From: Micromonospora sp. CB01531
GTDB lineage: Bacteria; Actinomycetota; Actinomycetes; Mycobacteriales; Micromonosporaceae
NCBI RefSeq assembly: GCF_001905095.1
Contig: NZ_LWLS01000002.1
Span: 124,001 to 188,000 of the forward strand
Direction of reading: 5' to 3'
Length of the DNA: 64,000 nucleotides
Shown here: positions 1 through 10,175 of the stretch, piece by piece
Layout of the letters: each line of letters starts with the position of its first letter
Numbering within the stretch: the stretch's first letter is position 1
The notes under the pieces: model-generated
What the model saw: only the letters and a program-made list of their open reading frames with translations
Told to the model about the DNA's origin: nothing
Databases searched by the model: none
Translations under genes and position numbers: made by a program

Positions 1-256
1 CCGGCTGGCCGCCCGGCACCGGGTGGTGATCGCGGCGACCCACGACCCGGTGCTGACCGGGCTCACCGTCGCCCCGCCGACCGGCCCGGACGACGCGTAC
101 GCGGCGGCGGCGGCCTGGCGGGCGCTGGCCGAACGGGACCGGGTACGGGCCGCCCTGGGCCGGCACGGGGTGACCGTGGTGGACGCTCCCGCCGACCGGC
201 TCGCCCCGACGGTCGCCGACACCTACCTCCGCCTCAAATCCCTCGGCCAACTCTGA
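1..256 (+). CDS. DUF58 family protein, C-terminal end (partial)
   Basis: Only the last 84 or so residues are present; the reading frame is open from base 2 and the 5' part lies outside the window. The tail has the pattern of DUF58 proteins: an RHRVVIAATHDP strand, an AERDRVRAALGRHGV helix and a VVDAPADRLAP stretch before a final TYLRLKSLGQL helix. DUF58 proteins carry a von Willebrand-like fold and usually sit beside a MoxR ATPase, a SpoIIM-like protein and an RDD protein; the last two follow here, which supports the call. The exact role is unknown. It converges with the next gene, 25 bases away. Confidence 0.75.
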   Translation, partial: RLAARHRVVIAATHDPVLTGLTVAPPTGPDDAYAAAAAWRALAERDRVRAALGRHGVTVVDAPADRLAPTVADTYLRLKSLGQL

Positions 257-281
257 CCGTCCGCTCAAGGCCCGGCCAGCT

Positions 282-1313
282 TCACGAAACGCGCGGCTTT
301 TCCGCGCCGGATAGCCACTCATTGTCGGAAAGCCGGGCCATCGGGGCAGCGCCGCCGGGGACGCGGGGTGCCCGGCGAGTGGCGGCGTGGCGGCCGAGCA
401 GCAGGGCGTACGCCAGGAAGGCCAGCCAGACGGTGGCGCCGACGGCCACCCGGACGGCGACCGGCAGCGGCGCCGGGGTCACGAACGCTTCCAGCAGCGC
501 GGATACCGCGAAGAGCCCGACCAGCCCGGCGGCCACCACGATCGCCGAGCGGCCCGCCTCGGCGACCGCCCGGCCGCGGCTCTGGTGCGCGGGCGGCGCA
601 ATCCACGCCCAGCCGGTACGCAGCCCGACCCCGGCCGCCACGAAGATCCCGGTCAGTTCGAGCAGCCCGTGCGGGGTGATCAGCCCGAAGAAGACGTCTC
701 CCCGGCCGTACGAGATCATCACGCCGCCGACCACGCCGATGTTCAGCGCGTTCTGCCACAGCAGGTAGAACACCGGCACCACCAGCACCCCGGCGGCGAG
801 GCACTGCGCGGCGAGCCAGGCGTTGTGCGTCCAGAGATGGAACGCGAAGGTCGGCGCGGCGAACTCGGTGTAGTAGCCGGCGAAGCCCGAGTCGACCAGC
901 TGCCCGGCGGCCTCCTCGCCGATGAACGCGGCGGCGGTGTCCGGGTGGCCGGCGACGAACCAGATGAGGAAGAAGCTGAGCGCGCTGAACCCGGTCGCCA
1001 CCCCGCACCACCAGGGCCAGGCCCGGTAGAGGGCGGCCGGCAGGTCGGCGATGAGGAAGCGGCGGACCGCCGCCCAGGACGGCCGGGGCCGGCCGGTGAT
1101 CCGCGCCCGGGCCGCCAGCACCAGCTGGGATAGGCGGTTGACCAGCACCGGGTCGGGTGCGCGGCTGCGCAGCGCGGACAGGTGGGTGGCGACCCGCTGG
1201 TAGAGCACGACCAACTCGTCGACCTCGGCCGCGTCGAGCCGCCGCCGCCCGGTCAACTGCTCCAGCCGCCGCCACTCGGCGCCGTGCGCCGCCACGTACG
1301 CGTCGACATCCAC
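282..1313 (-). CDS. SpoIIM-family (stage II sporulation protein M-like) integral membrane protein
   Basis: 343 residues. A soluble helical N-terminal part of about 100 residues (RRLEQLTGRRRLDAAEVDEL onward) precedes several hydrophobic segments, beginning near WPWWCGVATGFSALSFFLIW, typical of the DUF95/SpoIIM family. The GTG start at 1313 follows a strong GGGGGAGG ribosome site. In actinobacteria this family is encoded with DUF58 and RDD proteins, as here, and its role is not established; the name comes from the Bacillus engulfment protein and does not imply endospores. It is divergent from the RDD gene with only a few dozen bases between them. Confidence 0.8.
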   Translation of the reverse strand: MDVDAYVAAHGAEWRRLEQLTGRRRLDAAEVDELVVLYQRVATHLSALRSRAPDPVLVNRLSQLVLAARARITGRPRPSWAAVRRFLIADLPAALYRAWPWWCGVATGFSALSFFLIWFVAGHPDTAAAFIGEEAAGQLVDSGFAGYYTEFAAPTFAFHLWTHNAWLAAQCLAAGVLVVPVFYLLWQNALNIGVVGGVMISYGRGDVFFGLITPHGLLELTGIFVAAGVGLRTGWAWIAPPAHQSRGRAVAEAGRSAIVVAAGLVGLFAVSALLEAFVTPAPLPVAVRVAVGATVWLAFLAYALLLGRHAATRRAPRVPGGAAPMARLSDNEWLSGAEKPRVS

Positions 1314-1354
1314 ACTGCCTCCCCCGTCCGGCGCTCATAGTGTTCACTGTCCGG

Positions 1355-2398
1355 GTGAGAGCGCAACCTCCCTCCCCGGCGCGCTCGACCGACGCCGGTC
1401 TGGTCAGCGGCGAGGCGGTGGAGCTGGACGTCCGGGCGGCCCGGCTGGGCTCCCGGGTGCTGGCCCTGCTGATCGACCTGCTGGCCCAGCTGGCGGCGGC
1501 GCTGCTGCTGGCCGTCGGGCTGTCGGTGGTGCTGTTCAGCCTGCCGTGGGACATCGTGGACGCCGCGCTGTCCGGCGCGTTGCAGACGGTGCTGGTGATC
1601 GTCGTGCTGGTCGGCTACCCGGTGCTGATGGAACGCTTCGTCGGCGGCCGGACGCTCGGCAAGCTGGCCGTGGGGCTGCGGGTGGTCCGCGCCGACGGCG
1701 GCCCGGTGGGGATCGGCCAGTCGCTGACCCGGGCCCTGGTGGGCGTCGCGGTGGAGTGGCCGGGCCTGGTGCTGCCGCTGCTGAGCTGGGTGGCGAGCGT
1801 GACGGTGATGCTGACCGACCCGCGCGGGCGACGGCTGGGCGACCTGGTGGCCGGCACGCTGGTGGTGCACACCCGGGGCGCGGGCAGCTGGCGCCCGACT
1901 CCGCCGGCTGTGCCGCCGCTGCTCGCCTGGGCGCGGAGCCTCGACCTGACCCGGGTGGACGACGGGTTGGCCCTGGCCGTGCGGCAGTATCTCGGCCGGG
2001 TGCATCAGCTCGCCGAGCCGGACCGCAGCCGGCTGGGCCGGCAGCTCTGGGCCGAGGTCGCCGCGGTCACCTCGCCGCCTCTGCCGTGGGCCGCGCCCGA
2101 GCCGGCGTACCTGGCCGCCGTGCTGGCCGAGCGTGGCCGGCGCGCCGCCTACCGGCTGGGGCGTACCCGAATGGTCACCGCCGCCCTCTGGCCGGAGCTG
2201 GCCCCACCGACCGCAGCCACGCCACCACCCGCAAGCCCGCCGCCCGCAGCGCCGGCCGCGGCCCCGCTACGGCCCGCCACGCCGGCACGCGCCGTCCCCA
2301 CCCAGCCCGATCCGGTACGCGGACAGCCCACCCCGGTCGAGGCGGAGCCCTCACCCACATGGCCCCGGCCGGCCCGAACGGATCTCGTTGATCGCTGA
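1355..2398 (+). CDS. RDD family membrane protein with proline/alanine-rich tail
   Basis: About 347 residues. The N-terminal half has the RDD pattern: RLGSRVLALLIDLLAQ at the first membrane helix, a second pair of hydrophobic segments, FVGGRTLGKLAVGLRVV after the second helix, and DPRGRRLGDLVAGTLVV near the third. The C-terminal 100 residues are rich in Pro and Ala and probably disordered. No clear ribosome site precedes the start; GTG at 1355 and GTG at 1340 (five residues longer) are equally possible, and translation may be leaderless. RDD proteins have been linked to ion transport in some bacteria, but the function here is unknown. Confidence 0.75.
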   Translation: MRAQPPSPARSTDAGLVSGEAVELDVRAARLGSRVLALLIDLLAQLAAALLLAVGLSVVLFSLPWDIVDAALSGALQTVLVIVVLVGYPVLMERFVGGRTLGKLAVGLRVVRADGGPVGIGQSLTRALVGVAVEWPGLVLPLLSWVASVTVMLTDPRGRRLGDLVAGTLVVHTRGAGSWRPTPPAVPPLLAWARSLDLTRVDDGLALAVRQYLGRVHQLAEPDRSRLGRQLWAEVAAVTSPPLPWAAPEPAYLAAVLAERGRRAAYRLGRTRMVTAALWPELAPPTAATPPPASPPPAAPAAAPLRPATPARAVPTQPDPVRGQPTPVEAEPSPTWPRPARTDLVDR

Positions 2399-2407
2399 CG
2401 GCTGACC

Positions 2408-2464
2408 GGCCCGACCCCGCCGCCGGACGGGTGGCTGAGGCGTCAGCGGTCGACCGGTCGGGCC
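2408..2464. terminator. weak inverted repeat between convergent genes
   Basis: GGCCCGACC at 2408-2416 pairs with GGTCGGGCC at 2456-2464, with a small nested GCTGA/TCAGC hairpin inside. It lies between the ends of the RDD gene and efeB and could terminate both. The long spacer makes this a weak call. Confidence 0.3.
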
Positions 2465-2488
2465 AGGCCGCGCCGGGCCCGGGTACGG

Positions 2489-3784
2489 TCAGGAGAAGAG
2501 GGCGCGACCCCACCAGTCGGCGGCGTCGCGGACGCCGGGCGGGCAGGCGAAGAGCCCGCTAGAGACGTGCCGCAGGTACTCGTTCATCGCGTCGTTCCTG
2601 GCGAGCCGGGTCTGGATCGGCACGAACTGCCGGCGCGGGTCCCGCTGGTACGCCATGAAGAAGAGCCCGGCGTCGAGCCGGCCCAGACCGTCCGAGCCGT
2701 CCACGAAGTTGTAGCCGCGACGCAGCAGGTGCGCCCCGTTGTTCAGCGCGGGGTGGGCGAGCCGGACGTGCGCGCTCTCGGCGATCACCGGCTGCCCGTC
2801 GTCGCCCTTGGCGGCGAAGTCCGGCTCGTCGAACTCGCCGGCCCGGCCCAGCGGGGCGCCGCTGCCCTTGGTCCGGCCGACGATCTGCTCCTGCTCGGCC
2901 AGCGAGCTGCGGTCCCACGTCTCGATCAGCATCCGGATCTTGCGGGTGACCAGGTACGACCCGCCGGTCATCCAGTCCGGCCCGTCGCCGGGCTGCGCCC
3001 AGAGCTGCTCCCGGAGCAGGGTGGCGTCCTCGGCCTTCAGGTTGGCGGTGCCGTCCTTGAAACCGAACAGGTTGCGCGGGGTGGCCTGTTCCCGCGAGGT
3101 CGACGAGGTACGCCCGAAGCCGAGCTGGGACCAGCGGACGCTGACCACACCCATGCCGATCCGGGCCAGGTTACGGATGGCGTGCACCGCCACCTGCGGG
3201 TCGCTGGCGCAGGCCTGGACGCAGATGTCCCCGCCGGAGATCTCCGGCCGGAGCGCGTCCCCGGCGAAGTGCGGCAGATCGGCGAGGGCGGCCGGACGCT
3301 TGTCGGCGATGCCGAACCGGTCCTTGCCCTGTGCGTCGCGGAACAGCGTCGGGCCGAAGCCCACGGTGAGGGTGAGCTGCGACGGGGGCAGGCCGAGCGC
3401 CTCGCCGGTGTCGTCCGGCGGAGCCTCCGGGACGCCACCGACCGCACCGACCAGGCCGGCGTCCTTGCCCGCGGTCATCCGGGCCGCGGCGGCGGTCCAT
3501 TCCTGCAGGAGCGCGACGAGCTTCGCCCGGTCCTTGGTGATCACGTCGAACGCGACGAAGTGCAGCCGGTCCTGGGCCGGGGTGGTGATGCCGGCCTGGT
3601 GCTCGCCGTGGAACGGCACCGCCCCGGCGGCCTTGTCGGTGGCCGCCGCGTGGTCGCCGCCGCCGAGCAGCGCGCCCGCTCCGCCCGCCACTCCGGCCAC
3701 GCCGGCCACGCCGACCCCGGCCAGGGTGATGGCCCGCCGCCGGGACAGGGTGGTCCCGGGCGCGGCCTCGCTACGCTCGCTCAT
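2489..3784 (-). CDS. efeB: EfeB: Dyp-type heme peroxidase / deferrochelatase, Tat-exported
   Basis: 431 residues. A twin-arginine signal is visible at the N-terminus (SRRRAITLAG followed by a hydrophobic Gly/Ala/Val stretch), so the protein should be exported folded. The Dyp hallmark GxxDG appears as FGFKDGTANL. EfeB proteins are periplasmic or extracytoplasmic heme peroxidases that work with EfeO and EfeU in ferrous iron uptake; iron recovery from heme has also been proposed. It is the last gene of the efeU-efeO-efeB operon, 21 bases after efeO. The start region carries the AGCGAGCGTAGCGAG motif seen near other starts in this window. Confidence 0.92.
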   Translation of the reverse strand: MSERSEAAPGTTLSRRRAITLAGVGVAGVAGVAGGAGALLGGGDHAAATDKAAGAVPFHGEHQAGITTPAQDRLHFVAFDVITKDRAKLVALLQEWTAAAARMTAGKDAGLVGAVGGVPEAPPDDTGEALGLPPSQLTLTVGFGPTLFRDAQGKDRFGIADKRPAALADLPHFAGDALRPEISGGDICVQACASDPQVAVHAIRNLARIGMGVVSVRWSQLGFGRTSSTSREQATPRNLFGFKDGTANLKAEDATLLREQLWAQPGDGPDWMTGGSYLVTRKIRMLIETWDRSSLAEQEQIVGRTKGSGAPLGRAGEFDEPDFAAKGDDGQPVIAESAHVRLAHPALNNGAHLLRRGYNFVDGSDGLGRLDAGLFFMAYQRDPRRQFVPIQTRLARNDAMNEYLRHVSSGLFACPPGVRDAADWWGRALFS

Positions 3785-3805
3785 GCCGTCGCCTCCCTCC
3801 GGTCG

Positions 3806-4939
3806 TCATCGGGCGACGACTGCGGCCACCTTGCTGACCGGCTCGGCCAGCGCGTTGATGCTGTCGGAGAGTTCCTTCAGCTCGGCCTTGCTGAGCTGGG
3901 TGTGGAACCTCCAGCCGTCACCGGCGCGGTGCTTGCCGAGGGTCGACTCCACGTTGGCGAACTCGGTGTCGAGCTGGTTGACCAGGTCGGGCGAGCGCTG
4001 CTCCAGCGCCGGGCGCAGCGCGGCGATCGCCGCCTTGGAGCCCTCGAGGTTGGCGCTGAAGTCCCAGAGGTCGGTGTGCGAGTACCGCTCCTCCTCGCCG
4101 GTGATCTTGCCGCTGGCCACCTCGTCGAGCAGCCCCTTGGCGCCGTTGGCGAGCTGGAGCGGGGTGAGCTTCTCGGCGTTGGCCTTCGTCACCAGGGCCT
4201 TGACGTCGGTGACCAGCTGGTCGGCGATCGGACCGTCCTTGCTGATGTCGCCGCCGGTCCAGAGGTCCTTCTCGAGCCGGTGGTAGCCGGTCCACGCCAT
4301 GCCCTCCTCGATGACCTCCTCCCGGCCGTCGATCTTCGGGTCGAGGTCGCCGAAGCTCTCCGCGACCGGCTCGATCCGCTCGAAGTAGGTGCGCGCCACC
4401 GGGTACAGCGCCTTGGCCTTCGCCACGTCGTTGGCCTTGACCGCGGCCGCGAACTCCTCGGTCTTGGCCAGCAGCGCGGCGGTCTGGCTGTTGACGTACC
4501 GCTGGTAGCTGGCGGTGGCCTCGCTCAGTGCGGCGTCGGGAGCGACGGAAGCGGCGGTGCCGCTGACCTTCAGCGCGCCCCGGATGCCCCGGCCGCTCAT
4601 CCCCGGCTTGCAGGCCGTCTCGTACGTCCCGGCGGGCAGCTCGACCCGCAGCTCGCGGCTCAGGCCGGGGGCGATGTTCTCCACCTCGCCCATCACCCGG
4701 TCACCGGTGGCGTACACGTAGAACTCGTTGACCTTGGACCCGGAGTTGGTCACCTTGAAGGTCACCTGACCGGCCTCGAGCTCGGTGACGCCCACCTCAC
4801 AGGCGCTGTCGGTGGCCTTGACCGCGATCGGCCCGCCGGACTTCGCGTCCGACTTGTCGTCGCCACCACTGCAACCGGCCAGGCCGGCGACGGCGAGCAC
4901 CCCGGCGGCGGCGGGCACGACGAATCGAGTGGTACGCAT
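3806..4939 (-). CDS. efeO: EfeO: iron-binding lipoprotein with cupredoxin and M75 (imelysin-like) domains
   Basis: 377 residues. A lipoprotein signal ends at a lipobox LAGC about residue 24, followed by a Ser/Gly/Asp linker. Residues about 40-130 form the cupredoxin-like domain and the rest the M75 domain, with the conserved HxxE metal motif in GYHRLEKDLW. EfeO is the extracytoplasmic metal-binding component that hands iron to EfeU. The full two-domain EfeO is present rather than the short EfeM form. It lies between efeU and efeB in the operon, with a 30-base gap from efeU. Confidence 0.92.
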   Translation of the reverse strand: MRTTRFVVPAAAGVLAVAGLAGCSGGDDKSDAKSGGPIAVKATDSACEVGVTELEAGQVTFKVTNSGSKVNEFYVYATGDRVMGEVENIAPGLSRELRVELPAGTYETACKPGMSGRGIRGALKVSGTAASVAPDAALSEATASYQRYVNSQTAALLAKTEEFAAAVKANDVAKAKALYPVARTYFERIEPVAESFGDLDPKIDGREEVIEEGMAWTGYHRLEKDLWTGGDISKDGPIADQLVTDVKALVTKANAEKLTPLQLANGAKGLLDEVASGKITGEEERYSHTDLWDFSANLEGSKAAIAALRPALEQRSPDLVNQLDTEFANVESTLGKHRAGDGWRFHTQLSKAELKELSDSINALAEPVSKVAAVVAR

Positions 4940-4969
4940 CGGTGGTGTGTCTCCTCAGGAAACGGGCGA

Positions 4970-5851
4970 TCAGGCGGGCTGCACGGGGCTGGCGGACGCT
5001 TCGGTGGCGGGCTTCGCCGCCTCGGCCGGCTTGGCGGCCGGCTTGGCCGGCTTGCGCAGGAAGAGGACGAGCACCGGCACCGCGTACGCCACCCAGGCGA
5101 CCATCTCGAGCACGCTCGGGGCGGCGGTGATGTTGAACATGCCGCTGAGCAGGGTCGCGTACCAGGTGCTCGGGTCGAGCACCGAGGAGATGTCGAAGGC
5201 GTGGTTGTTGAGGCCGGGCAGCACGCCGGCTTCCTGGAAGTCGTGCACGCCGTACTTGAAGATGCCGGCGGCGACCAGGATCAGCAGCGCGCCGGTCCAG
5301 GTGAAGAACTTGCTCAGGTTGAGCTTGAGGGCGCTGCGGTAGAGCAGGAAGCCGATCAGCACGGCGGTGGCGATGCCCCCGACCAGCGCGAGCATGGCAT
5401 CCCGGCCGGCACCGCCGACGGTGCTCTTCGCGGCGGAGTAGAAGATCAGTGCGGTCTCCAGGCCCTCCCGGATGACCGCGAGGAACGCCATGCCCATCAC
5501 CGCGAAGGCGCCGACGGCGAGCGCCTCGGTGAGCTTGCCGCGCAGCTCACCGGCGATGCTCCGGGCGGCCTTGCGCATCCAGAAGATCATCCAGGTGACG
5601 AAGACGACGGCGGCGACGGAGGTGATCGCGTCGAAGAGTTCCCGCGACTCCGACGTCCGCAGCAGCGCGGTCGAGGTGTACTCGATCAGCCAGCCGAAGA
5701 GCACCGACAGGGCCACGGCCGCGCCGACACCGAGCCACACGTGCGGCAGCCGGTTGCGGCGGTTCGACTTGACCAGGAACGCGACCAGGATGCTGACCAC
5801 GAGGGTCGCCTCCAGGCCTTCCCGCAGGCCGATCAGGTACGTGGCGAACAT
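4970..5851 (-). CDS. efeU: EfeU: FTR1-family high-affinity iron permease
   Basis: 293 residues with about seven hydrophobic segments. Both iron-coordinating REGLE motifs of the FTR1/EfeU family are intact, at residues 10-14 (GLREGLEATL) and 128-132 (VIREGLETAL). The C-terminus is an Ala/Pro/Lys-rich tail. It is the first gene of efeUOB, and iron repression is likely because two DtxR/IdeR-like boxes sit 18-56 bases upstream of its ATG. Confidence 0.93.
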   Translation of the reverse strand: MFATYLIGLREGLEATLVVSILVAFLVKSNRRNRLPHVWLGVGAAVALSVLFGWLIEYTSTALLRTSESRELFDAITSVAAVVFVTWMIFWMRKAARSIAGELRGKLTEALAVGAFAVMGMAFLAVIREGLETALIFYSAAKSTVGGAGRDAMLALVGGIATAVLIGFLLYRSALKLNLSKFFTWTGALLILVAAGIFKYGVHDFQEAGVLPGLNNHAFDISSVLDPSTWYATLLSGMFNITAAPSVLEMVAWVAYAVPVLVLFLRKPAKPAAKPAEAAKPATEASASPVQPA

Positions 5852-5868
5852 CGGTACTCCGTGATTGG

Positions 5869-5907
5869 TTAGGCACGCCTCAGTTAACTTAGGGCAGCCA
5901 TACCTTC
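5869..5907 (-). promoter_or_regulatory. two tandem DtxR/IdeR-like iron boxes upstream of efeU
   Basis: Box 1 (5869-5887) reads TTAGGCACGCCTCAGTTAA and box 2 (5889-5907) reads TTAGGGCAGCCATACCTTC. Each matches about 13 of 19 positions of the known actinobacterial iron-box consensus TTAGGTTAGSCTAACCTAA, and the two are 20 bases apart, on the same face of the helix. The position just upstream of efeU is right for Fe(II)-dependent repression. Binding is inferred from pattern alone. Confidence 0.65.
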
Positions 5908-6087
5908 CTCCTGATCCGAGCCGCCGTCAAGTCGTTCAGGAGAACGTCACCCGGATCGACGGCAACCGGACAAGCGCTGGTCAGCCAAGCTTTCCCTGCC
6001 GGTGGCGAGCGTCACCAGGGCCATCCGACCCCCTCCCGACCGGGAGCCGGCGCGGCGCGCCGGGGCCGGCGGGATTGTCCGCGTACG

Positions 6088-6135
6088 CGAAAGGGACCGG
6101 GACGGCCGCGCGGCGGTCGACCCCGGTCCCTTTCG
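6088..6135 (-). terminator. intrinsic terminator hairpin downstream of ahcY
   Basis: A perfect 14-base stem, CGAAAGGGACCGGG at 6088-6101 with its complement at 6122-6135, encloses a 20-base loop. It begins 8 bases past the ahcY stop codon. No U-tract is present, as is common in high-GC actinobacteria. The stretch 5908-6087 between the iron boxes and this hairpin shows no other feature. Confidence 0.8.
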
Positions 6136-6143
6136 GGTGTGGC

Positions 6144-7643
<1,500 letters not shown>

Positions 7644-7943
7644 GGAAGCTCCTGTCGAACGAAGTGCTGCGCAGCTTTACCTTACGCGCGTGGCCTTCTT
7701 CACCCGTGCCCGGTTGTCCGATGACGTCCGATCCGCGCGGCGACAGCGCACGGGGCGGTCGGTCGTGAACGGACTCTCCGCCCACGGTCCGGCCGCCCCG
7801 TGCATCCCCCCGGTTTGGTTCCCCGCGCGTCACCGGACCTTTCGTCGCGACAACGCTACGTACTCATAGGGTCACACTGGGGCGACTATCGCGTCAAGCT
7901 ATTTCGGGAAAGTCGGACTCGCCCCAGGTGGGCGGCTCTGCGG
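7644..7943. other. 300-base intergenic region between manA and ahcY
   Basis: This region holds the ahcY ribosome site and presumably its promoter, reading leftward. I looked for an S-adenosylhomocysteine riboswitch and could not build its conserved pairing. No open frame with convincing coding character was found. Confidence 0.5.
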
Positions 7944-9095
7944 TCAGCGCAGCCCACAGGTGGCGACGAACGCCTCGCCCTCGCCGCCGATCACCAGCGG
8001 CCCGCCGGCCGCGGTGCCCACCGCCGCCTGGCCCGGCCCCAGCGCCACCGTGCCGACCCCGTCGTCCACCGCGAGCTTGCCGACGCGGCAGAGCACCACC
8101 CGCGGGCCGGGCAGCGTCAACCGCGCCCCCGGGCCGCCGGCCGTCACCTCGACCCGGTGCAGCGCGAAATCCTCGACCGGGACCGGCCAGGTCACCACCC
8201 CGGGCGCCACCGCGACCGGCGCGACCACCGGCTCGTCGAGCACCTCGAACCGCAGCACCCGCAGCAACTCGTCCACGTCCACCCGCTTCGGGGTGAGGCC
8301 GCCGCGCAGCACGTTGTCGCTGGCCGCCATGATCTCCACGCCGGTGCCGCGCAGATAGGCGTGCAGGTTGCCGGCGGGCATCCAGATCGCCTCGCCCGGG
8401 ACCAGCCGGACGTGGTGCAGCAGCAGCGCCACCAGCACCCCCGGGTCGGCCGGGTAGTCGACCGCCAGGCTCCGGGCCAGCACCGCATCCGGCCCGGCGA
8501 CGTCCGCCGTCAGCACGGCCGCCACCAGCCCGACCCGCTCCGCCTCCGGCCAGCTCAGCAGCAGGCGGACGGCCTCCCGCAGCCCCGCCGGCCCGGTGCG
8601 CAGCGCCGCCACCACCGGCTCCAGCACCGGTACGCCGAACGCCGCGAGCGCCGCCGCCGACTCGGCCGGATCCCGGAACCCGCAGAGCGCCTCGAACTCG
8701 GAGAGCGCCACCAGCAGCTCCGGTTTGTGGTACGGGTCGACGTAGTTGACCCGGTCGGTGTCGGCCGCGTGCCCGGCCCGGGCCTGCTCGGCGTCCGGAT
8801 GGGCCTGGAGGCTGAGCGGGGCGTCCGCGGCCAGCACCTTCAGTAGAAACGGCAGCCGGGTGCCGAACCGGCCGACCACCCGCTCGCCCAGCCAGTGCGC
8901 CGGCTCGGCCAGCAGCAGCTCGGTGAGGCTGACCGGGCTGCCGTCCCGATCCACCGTGGCCGGGGCGCCCGGGTGGGCACCCAGCCACAGCTCGGCCTCC
9001 GGCCCGTCGCTCGGCACCGGTCGCCCCTGCAACTCGGCGATCGCGGTGCGCGAGCCCCAGGCGTAGTCCCGGATCCGGCCCTGCAACAGCTCCAC
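7944..9095 (-). CDS. manA: Class I mannose-6-phosphate isomerase
   Basis: 383 residues. It interconverts mannose-6-phosphate and fructose-6-phosphate, feeding GDP-mannose synthesis. The type I PMI cupin shows zinc-site motifs: SLQAHPDAEQA (Gln and His ligands), EAIWMPAGNLHAYL, and EIMAASDNVLRGGLTPKRVD with the conserved Arg. It starts 2 bases after the CDF transporter stop, so the two are probably cotranscribed with the SIS isomerase and Trm112 genes. The GDP-mannose partner manC is encoded at 46,942-48,033. Confidence 0.92.
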   Translation of the reverse strand: MELLQGRIRDYAWGSRTAIAELQGRPVPSDGPEAELWLGAHPGAPATVDRDGSPVSLTELLLAEPAHWLGERVVGRFGTRLPFLLKVLAADAPLSLQAHPDAEQARAGHAADTDRVNYVDPYHKPELLVALSEFEALCGFRDPAESAAALAAFGVPVLEPVVAALRTGPAGLREAVRLLLSWPEAERVGLVAAVLTADVAGPDAVLARSLAVDYPADPGVLVALLLHHVRLVPGEAIWMPAGNLHAYLRGTGVEIMAASDNVLRGGLTPKRVDVDELLRVLRFEVLDEPVVAPVAVAPGVVTWPVPVEDFALHRVEVTAGGPGARLTLPGPRVVLCRVGKLAVDDGVGTVALGPGQAAVGTAAGGPLVIGGEGEAFVATCGLR

Positions 9096-9097
9096 GG

Positions 9098-10108
9098 TCA
9101 GCTCCCGGCCTGCCCGGCCGCCTCGCCCGGTCCGGCCTCGTCGGGCTGCGCGACCGCGGTGTGCGAGGCCGAACCGGTGCCGGCCCGGTCCGCTGCCGCA
9201 CTGTAGATGTCGGGCTCCAGATAGATGACCCGGGCGATCGGCACGGAGGAGCGGATCCGCGCCTCCACGGCGTTGATGCCCCGGGCCAGTTCCTCGGCCG
9301 TCTCGCAGGGCGGCACGGCGATCTTCGCGGCCACCATCAGCTCCTCCGGCCCCAGGTAGAGGGTCTTCATGTGGATGATCCGCTCCACCTCGGGGCCGGC
9401 GGTGACAGCCCGCTCGATCGCGGCCAGGTCCTTCGGCTCGGCGCCCTCACCTAGCAGCAGGCTCTTCGTCTCGACGGCCAGGATGATCGCGATGGTCACC
9501 AGCAGCACGCCGATCATCGCCGTACCGAGGGCGTCCCACCGGCCGTTGCCGGTGGCCAGCGTCATACCGACGCCGAAGAGCGCGAAGACCAGACCGACCA
9601 GCGCGCCGAAGTCCTCCAGCAGCACCACCGGCAGCTCCGGGGCCTTGGCCCGGCGGATGAAGTGCACCCAGGACTGACGGCCCCGGATCTGGTTGGACTC
9701 CTTGATGGCCGTACGGAAGGAGAAGCCCTCCAGCACGATCGCGACCACCAGCACGATCACCGGCACCGCCTGCCACTTGGTGATTGCCTCCGGATGCGAC
9801 CACTTGTGGTACGCCTCGTACAGCGCGAACAGACCACCGAGGCTGAACAGCACGATCGACACGATGAACGCGTAGATGTAGCGCTCCCGGCCGTAGCCGA
9901 ACGGGTGCTGCGGAGTGGCCTCCCGCTGGGCCCGCCGGCCGCCTAGCAGCAGCAGCCCCTGGTTGCCGGAGTCGGCGACCGAGTGGATCGACTCGGCCAG
10001 CATCGACGACGAGCCGGTCAGCAGGAACGCGACGAACTTGGTGACGGCGATGCCGATGTTGGCCAGCAGGGCGGCGACGATCGCCCTCGTGCCCCCGTTC
10101 GCGCTCAC
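9098..10108 (-). CDS. Cation diffusion facilitator (CDF) metal transporter
   Basis: 336 residues with six predicted membrane segments. The first metal-site motif HxxxD is in SIHSVADSGNQ in segment 2; the second acidic site in segment 5 reads EDFGALVGL, the variant of the SLC30A9-like branch rather than a second HxxxD. A C-terminal cytoplasmic domain of about 90 residues (AAKIAVPPCETAEELA) follows. It likely exports Zn(II) or another divalent metal. GTG start at 10,108. It lies between the SIS isomerase and manA in the same operon. Confidence 0.85.
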   Translation of the reverse strand: MSANGGTRAIVAALLANIGIAVTKFVAFLLTGSSSMLAESIHSVADSGNQGLLLLGGRRAQREATPQHPFGYGRERYIYAFIVSIVLFSLGGLFALYEAYHKWSHPEAITKWQAVPVIVLVVAIVLEGFSFRTAIKESNQIRGRQSWVHFIRRAKAPELPVVLLEDFGALVGLVFALFGVGMTLATGNGRWDALGTAMIGVLLVTIAIILAVETKSLLLGEGAEPKDLAAIERAVTAGPEVERIIHMKTLYLGPEELMVAAKIAVPPCETAEELARGINAVEARIRSSVPIARVIYLEPDIYSAAADRAGTGSASHTAVAQPDEAGPGEAAGQAGS

Positions 10109-10175
10109 GCCGCCGCCTCGCTTCGCTCCACGGCGACGCGAGGTGCCGCGCCACTGGGCCTGATGGTTCGCTCGC

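Noticed and set aside
2567..5872. Open frame of 1,101 codons on the plus strand across the efe operon
   Set aside because: It is antisense to three well-supported genes (efeB, efeO, efeU) and its product lacks any recognisable domain; a composition artefact.
7644..7900. S-adenosylhomocysteine riboswitch before ahcY
   Set aside because: I looked on the minus strand for the conserved stem and pseudoknot pairing and could not form them; only a simple GCTGCGCAGC dyad is seen.
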